This document shows positions 60,429 through 64,000 of a stretch of 64,000 nt of DNA, piece by piece. Position 1 is the first letter of the stretch. Every line of letters starts with the position of its first letter. Source of the stretch: Ornithinimicrobium faecis (GTDB lineage: Bacteria > Actinomycetota > Actinomycetes > Actinomycetales > Dermatophilaceae); contig NZ_CP099489.1 of NCBI RefSeq assembly GCF_023923225.1, positions 1,302,001 to 1,366,000 on the forward strand. The letters are read 5' to 3'. The position numbers and the translations under genes were made by a program. The notes under the pieces are model-generated. The model made no database searches, was not told the origin of the DNA, and saw nothing but the letters and a program-made list of their open reading frames with translations.

Positions 60429-61903
60429 CGGCGGTGAGCGGTCACGACGACTGGCAGCGGCTGGACTCACGGACCATCTGGGCCAGCACGATCCTCGGGG
60501 CCGGGTCCCTCATCGGTGCTGCGGCGCCAGTGGCCCTCGCCCTGACGATCGCCCAGGTGGGCACCGGCTGGATCCTGCTCTGGTGCCTGGGCGGCACGGT
60601 CGTCGGTTCCGTGGCGGTCGGGGTCTTCGAGGCGGTCCGGCTGGCGGTGACCCGCTATCGCGTCGGTGAGCACCGTGTCGAGCGACGCGTCAACTTCATC
60701 GGCAGCACGACCACCGCACTGTCGACACAGCGCATCCGCAACGTCGAGGTCGCGGCCGACCTCGTGCAGCGGCGCTTCGGCATCGCTGAGGTCCGGCTGG
60801 CCAGCGGCGACTCGGACGGTCCGCGGTTCAGTCTCGTCACCCTCGACCGCGAGCACGCCGAGGAGTTGCGCTCGCAGTTGCTGGGGGAGCGGGCCACGGC
60901 CGACACCACGACCCTTGCCGCGCACGACTGGTCGCTGCTGCGCTATGCCCCGGTGAGCGTCCTGACACCGGTCTTCGGGCTGCTGGCCTTTGCCGTCGCG
61001 TTCCAGGTCGCCGACTGGTTTGCCGTGGTGCCCGAGATGCTCGACTGGGTCACCGACGTCGTCGGAGACACCTCGTGGTGGCTGGTGGCGCTCGCCCTGG
61101 CCGTGGCCGCGCTGGTCATCGGGGTCATCAGCAGTCTCGTGACACACGTCGAGGCGTGGTGGGGCTATCGCCTGGAGCACCAACAGGACGGATCGCTCGA
61201 CCTGCACCGCGGGTTGCTGATCGGCCGGGCCACCCACTTCGACGGGCGCCGGATTCGTGGCGTCCGGGTGCACGAACCGCCCGGCCTGCGCCGGGTCGGC
61301 GCCGCGCGCCTCGACATCATCGCGGTCGGCGTTCGGGCCGGGGCCGAGGAGTCGGGGCGGACCCGGCAGAGCCCCACGCTCGTCCCGAACGCCCCACGGG
61401 AGCTGATCACCTCGGTCGGGCAGACCGTGGTCGGCAGCGACTGGTCGGACGACCTGCAGTCGCACCCACCCGCGGCCCGAAGCCGCCGGTTCCTGCGGGC
61501 AGGGCTGGCCACCGTGGGCTGCATGCTCGTGTCCCTCGTCCCGGCGGTGGTGTGGCCCTCGCTGTCGTGGATCCTGCCGGCGACCCTCGTCGTGGCGGCA
61601 GTCGTGAGCGCCTGGGTCGCCCACGACAACACCCGCGGGTTGGGTCACCGCACCACCGACGACCACGTCGTCCTGCGCAGAGGCTCACTGCTGCGCCGCA
61701 CGGATGTCCTGCAGCGCGACGGACTGCTCGGCTGGAACCTGCGGCAGAGCCCGTTCCAGCGGCCCGCCCGGATCGTGACCTTGGTGGCCACGTCGGCAGG
61801 AGGCACCGGTGCCTTCCGGCTCCCGGATGCCTCGGAGGCGCAGGCCGAGCGGTTGATGGACACCGCCAGCCCGGTCTGGGATCACCTCAGGGTCGGCGGC
61901 TGA
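60425..61903 (+). CDS. Multi-PH-domain membrane protein, YdbT-like
   Basis: This 492-residue membrane protein has several helices and three bPH2 domains, each with a version of the RI(R/Q)NVEVAADLVQRRFGIAEVRLAS pattern (near residues 105-135, 275-305 and 415-450). YdbT proteins pair with YdbS. In Bacillus YdbST pairs are linked to resistance to antimicrobials such as amylocyclicin, which is family knowledge, not evidence here. ATG 60425 overlaps the YdbS stop (ATGA). Confidence 0.88.
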   Translation: MTAVSGHDDWQRLDSRTIWASTILGAGSLIGAAAPVALALTIAQVGTGWILLWCLGGTVVGSVAVGVFEAVRLAVTRYRVGEHRVERRVNFIGSTTTALSTQRIRNVEVAADLVQRRFGIAEVRLASGDSDGPRFSLVTLDREHAEELRSQLLGERATADTTTLAAHDWSLLRYAPVSVLTPVFGLLAFAVAFQVADWFAVVPEMLDWVTDVVGDTSWWLVALALAVAALVIGVISSLVTHVEAWWGYRLEHQQDGSLDLHRGLLIGRATHFDGRRIRGVRVHEPPGLRRVGAARLDIIAVGVRAGAEESGRTRQSPTLVPNAPRELITSVGQTVVGSDWSDDLQSHPPAARSRRFLRAGLATVGCMLVSLVPAVVWPSLSWILPATLVVAAVVSAWVAHDNTRGLGHRTTDDHVVLRRGSLLRRTDVLQRDGLLGWNLRQSPFQRPARIVTLVATSAGGTGAFRLPDASEAQAERLMDTASPVWDHLRVGG

Positions 61904-62072
61904 CCCGGGACCACTGCGACCTCGCCGGTCACCTGACCACCGGCGCACAGCGGCGTCGGCAGGTCCTGCGCAACGGCTGTAGGGGCACGGGCCGTCGAAT
62001 TTCACCGGTTGTCGCGTCACCAGTCGCCTCAGGCCGCCTAGTCTCGTGCGCACCGCCGAACCTGGAGGACCG

Positions 62073-63308
62073 ATGACTGCTGACTATTGGATCGTAGGAG
62101 CTCGTGTTGTTGACGGCACCGGCCAAGACCCTGCCGAGGGGGTGGCCATCCACGTCGTCGACGGCCGGATCGCCGACCTCGGGCAGGCACCGCCAGACGC
62201 CGAGACGCTGGACGCTGGCGGCCTCACCATCACGCCGGGTCTGATCGATGCCCACGTGCACTTCGGGCTGTCCAGCGAGATCACTCCGAGCCTGCGGCGT
62301 GAGCTCTCCGTCGCGGAGCTCGCGGCCGACATGTTTGCCAACTGCAGCAGCACCCTGGACGCCGGCTTCACCACGGTGCGGGACACCGGAGGCATCGACG
62401 CGGGACTGGCGCGTGCCGTGGCCTCGGGCAAGGTGCGCGGCCCCCGCATCCTGCAGTGCGGGCCGGTGCAGTGCCAGACCGGTGGGCACGGGCACCTCGC
62501 GGCGGAGTGGGAGCCGACCTCTGACTGGGGCGACCACGCCATCCCGGGCCTGCGGGCCATGTCCTTGCTGTCGGACGGCCCAGCCGAGATGCGCAAGAAC
62601 ATCCGCGAGACCTTCCGACTGGGTGCCGACTTCATCAAGATGTGCGTCACCGGTGGCGTCGTCTCCACCCACGACAAACTCTCCGACACCCAGTTCACCG
62701 TCGAGGAGATCGCCGTGGCGGTCGAGGAGGCGAGCGCGCGAGGCACCTATGTGACGGTGCACGCCCACAACAACGCCGGCATCCGCAACGCCGTCCTGGC
62801 CGGTGTGAAGTGCGTCGAGCACGGCTCGGAGATCGATGAGGAGACTGCGGCGCTGATGGCCCAGCACGGGGTCGCGCACGTGCCCACCCTGGCCGTGGTC
62901 CACGCACTGCTCGAGGACGCGGCCGCAGCGGGTCTGCCCCCGGAGATCCGGGACCGCATCGGACCGGCCCTGGATGGGCAGGTCGCGGGGCTGCGGGCAT
63001 CGCGTGCTGCCGGCGTGCGGGTCGGCTCGGGCTCGGACCTCATCGGTCCGGCGCAGGGGCTGCGCGGGAAGGAGCTCACCCTGCGCAGCGAGGTCGAGAC
63101 CCCGATGCTCGCGCTGGAGTCGGCCACCCGGGTCAACGCCGACATCCTTGGCGTGGGCGAGGAGACCGGCACCATCGAGGTCGGCAAGCTGGCCGACCTG
63201 ACGGCCTGGGCCACGGACCCGCTCGCCGACCCCACGGCCTTCGGCGACCCCGACCAGGTGATTCTGGTGGTGCAGGCCGGCGCACTGGTCAAGGACGTGC
63301 GGCCGTGA
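62073..63308 (+). CDS. Amidohydrolase (imidazolonepropionase/prolidase-like)
   Basis: This 411-residue TIM-barrel amidohydrolase has the metal motif LIDAHVHFGL, a His in GGHGHLAAEW, FIKMCVTGGVVSTHDK with the bridging Lys, VTVHAHNNAGIRNAV and GSGSDLIGPAQG with the catalytic Asp. Family members hydrolyse dipeptides containing proline or cyclic amides. TGGAGGAC precedes ATG 62073. Its stop overlaps the next gene's GTG by 4 bases, so the hydrolase and the truncated alpha/beta hydrolase are probably coupled. Confidence 0.9.
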   Translation: MTADYWIVGARVVDGTGQDPAEGVAIHVVDGRIADLGQAPPDAETLDAGGLTITPGLIDAHVHFGLSSEITPSLRRELSVAELAADMFANCSSTLDAGFTTVRDTGGIDAGLARAVASGKVRGPRILQCGPVQCQTGGHGHLAAEWEPTSDWGDHAIPGLRAMSLLSDGPAEMRKNIRETFRLGADFIKMCVTGGVVSTHDKLSDTQFTVEEIAVAVEEASARGTYVTVHAHNNAGIRNAVLAGVKCVEHGSEIDEETAALMAQHGVAHVPTLAVVHALLEDAAAAGLPPEIRDRIGPALDGQVAGLRASRAAGVRVGSGSDLIGPAQGLRGKELTLRSEVETPMLALESATRVNADILGVGEETGTIEVGKLADLTAWATDPLADPTAFGDPDQVILVVQAGALVKDVRP

Positions 63309-64000
63309 CCGCGCTGACCTACCGCCCACCGACCGGCAGCTTCCCCGTCGGTGTGCGTGACGGCGAACTGGTCGACACCACCTATCCCGTCCTGCGCACT
63401 GAGGATGCGGAGGGGCGACGCATCATGGTCCGCGCCTGGCATCCCGCGGCCGAGGACGGGGGAGCGCGCCGGCCCTATCTGGTCGGGGAGGAGGCTCAAC
63501 TCGTCCAGTGGTGCCTCGGCCTCGCCGGGGCACCCTCGGACTGGGCCGGACAGCTCGGTGCGGTGGAGACGTTCTCCCAGCCGGACACTCCAGTCGCCCC
63601 CGGCACCTTCCCCACCGTGGTCTTTTCACACGGCGCGACGAGCTGGGTCTCGCAGAACACCCCGCTGATGGAGCACCTGGCCAGCCATGGGTATGTCGTG
63701 TGGTCCGTCACCCATCCCGGCGAGTCCAGCGGGGTCCAGTTTGCGGACGGCAGCACCGTCCGTCACGACGAAGCCTTCCAGGAGGCATTCCTGGGGATCG
63801 TCGGGACCCCGGACTACATCGGCAAGTTCACCGGTGACGTGGCGCACCGTCACGCCGCGACCCCCGGCCTGCTCGATGACCTCGGCATGGGGCCGTGGGC
63901 CCGTCGGTGGGTGGACGACCACCGTGCGGTGATCGACGCGATCGAGCAGGACTCGATCGACGGCGAGGCCGGCGCCCTGGTCACCAGCAGCGATCTCGGC
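63305..64000 (+). CDS. Alpha/beta hydrolase (PAF-acetylhydrolase-like), 3' truncated
   Basis: The gene starts at GTG 63305, overlapping the amidohydrolase stop, and runs off the window after 232 codons. The visible part has a PAF-acetylhydrolase-like N-terminus (GSFPVGVRDGELVD, IMVRAWHPAA), the oxyanion loop PTVVFSHGATSW and GYVVWSVTHPGESSG. The catalytic Ser, Asp and His lie beyond the edge. It may hydrolyse esters of phospholipid-like or lactone substrates. Confidence 0.8.
   Translation, partial: MTALTYRPPTGSFPVGVRDGELVDTTYPVLRTEDAEGRRIMVRAWHPAAEDGGARRPYLVGEEAQLVQWCLGLAGAPSDWAGQLGAVETFSQPDTPVAPGTFPTVVFSHGATSWVSQNTPLMEHLASHGYVVWSVTHPGESSGVQFADGSTVRHDEAFQEAFLGIVGTPDYIGKFTGDVAHRHAATPGLLDDLGMGPWARRWVDDHRAVIDAIEQDSIDGEAGALVTSSDLG

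Noticed and set aside
1..64000. CRISPR arrays, tRNA or rRNA genes
   Set aside because: No regularly spaced repeats, cloverleaf T-loop signatures or rRNA-like stretches were recognised by eye; a covariance-model scan would be decisive.

Overview
The window comes from a high-GC actinobacterial chromosome. The evidence is pervasive G/C-ending codons, GTG/TTG starts, a WhiB7-type regulator with an AT-hook, an F420/PPOX-type oxidoreductase, a B12-dependent (class II) ribonucleotide reductase behind nrdR, an LCP protein and paired bacterial-PH-domain proteins. Many host-like genes use TAT rather than TAC for tyrosine, and the octamer GTATGCCG/CGGCATAC is unusually frequent. An Intrasporangiaceae-like organism is possible, but genus is not determined from the sequence.

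Layout. 0-10.2 kb: a form II (AYRGAGR) molybdenum hydroxylase / CO-dehydrogenase-like cluster. It has a MobA-like protein, a MoxR ATPase, a VWA protein and an XdhC protein on the plus strand, and coxS-L-M-G on the minus strand. Two toxin-antitoxin-related loci interrupt it: an orphan FitA-ParD antitoxin fusion and a complete antitoxin/HicA-like pair. 10.4-15.4 kb: an RraA-like protein, then a TetR-controlled CoA-transferase, GntP transporter and CitE-like lyase, suggesting hydroxy-dicarboxylate catabolism. 15.7-19.5 kb: nrdR-nrdJ with a promoter and two NrdR boxes, closed by a strong hairpin.

19.56-21.05 kb: an intact ISL3-family insertion sequence with perfect 23-bp ends and an 8-bp target duplication. 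21.2-31.0 kb: a compositionally foreign block. It holds a HEPN-STAND-TPR-cold-shock-domain protein with low GC, divergent from a PLD-helicase-DUF3427 protein, followed by an exported beta-propeller amidohydrolase. The first two genes look like a defence locus and are the best candidate for an undescribed system.

31-35 kb: ordinary host genes (B3/4 protein, duplicated lipoprotein, LCP protein, methyltransferase). 35-42 kb: a ketone-oxidation set made of an esterase and a Baeyer-Villiger monooxygenase, divergent from an AcoR-like regulator across a perfect palindrome, followed by an acyl-CoA synthetase. 42-42.7 kb: whiB7 with a long leader and a possible upstream ORF. 42.7-51.9 kb: a hydroxyquinol-pathway cluster (AraC, hydrolase, LysR, FAD hydroxylase, maleylacetate reductase, hydroxyquinol dioxygenase, flavin monooxygenase).

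51.9-64 kb: a GntR regulator, a second HicA-like candidate TA pair, an AlkA-like glycosylase, prfC, a PPOX enzyme, a FucP-like transporter translationally coupled to a sugar-binding lipoprotein, a small secreted protein, two PH-domain membrane proteins, an amidohydrolase and a truncated alpha/beta hydrolase. I found no rRNA, tRNA or CRISPR array.
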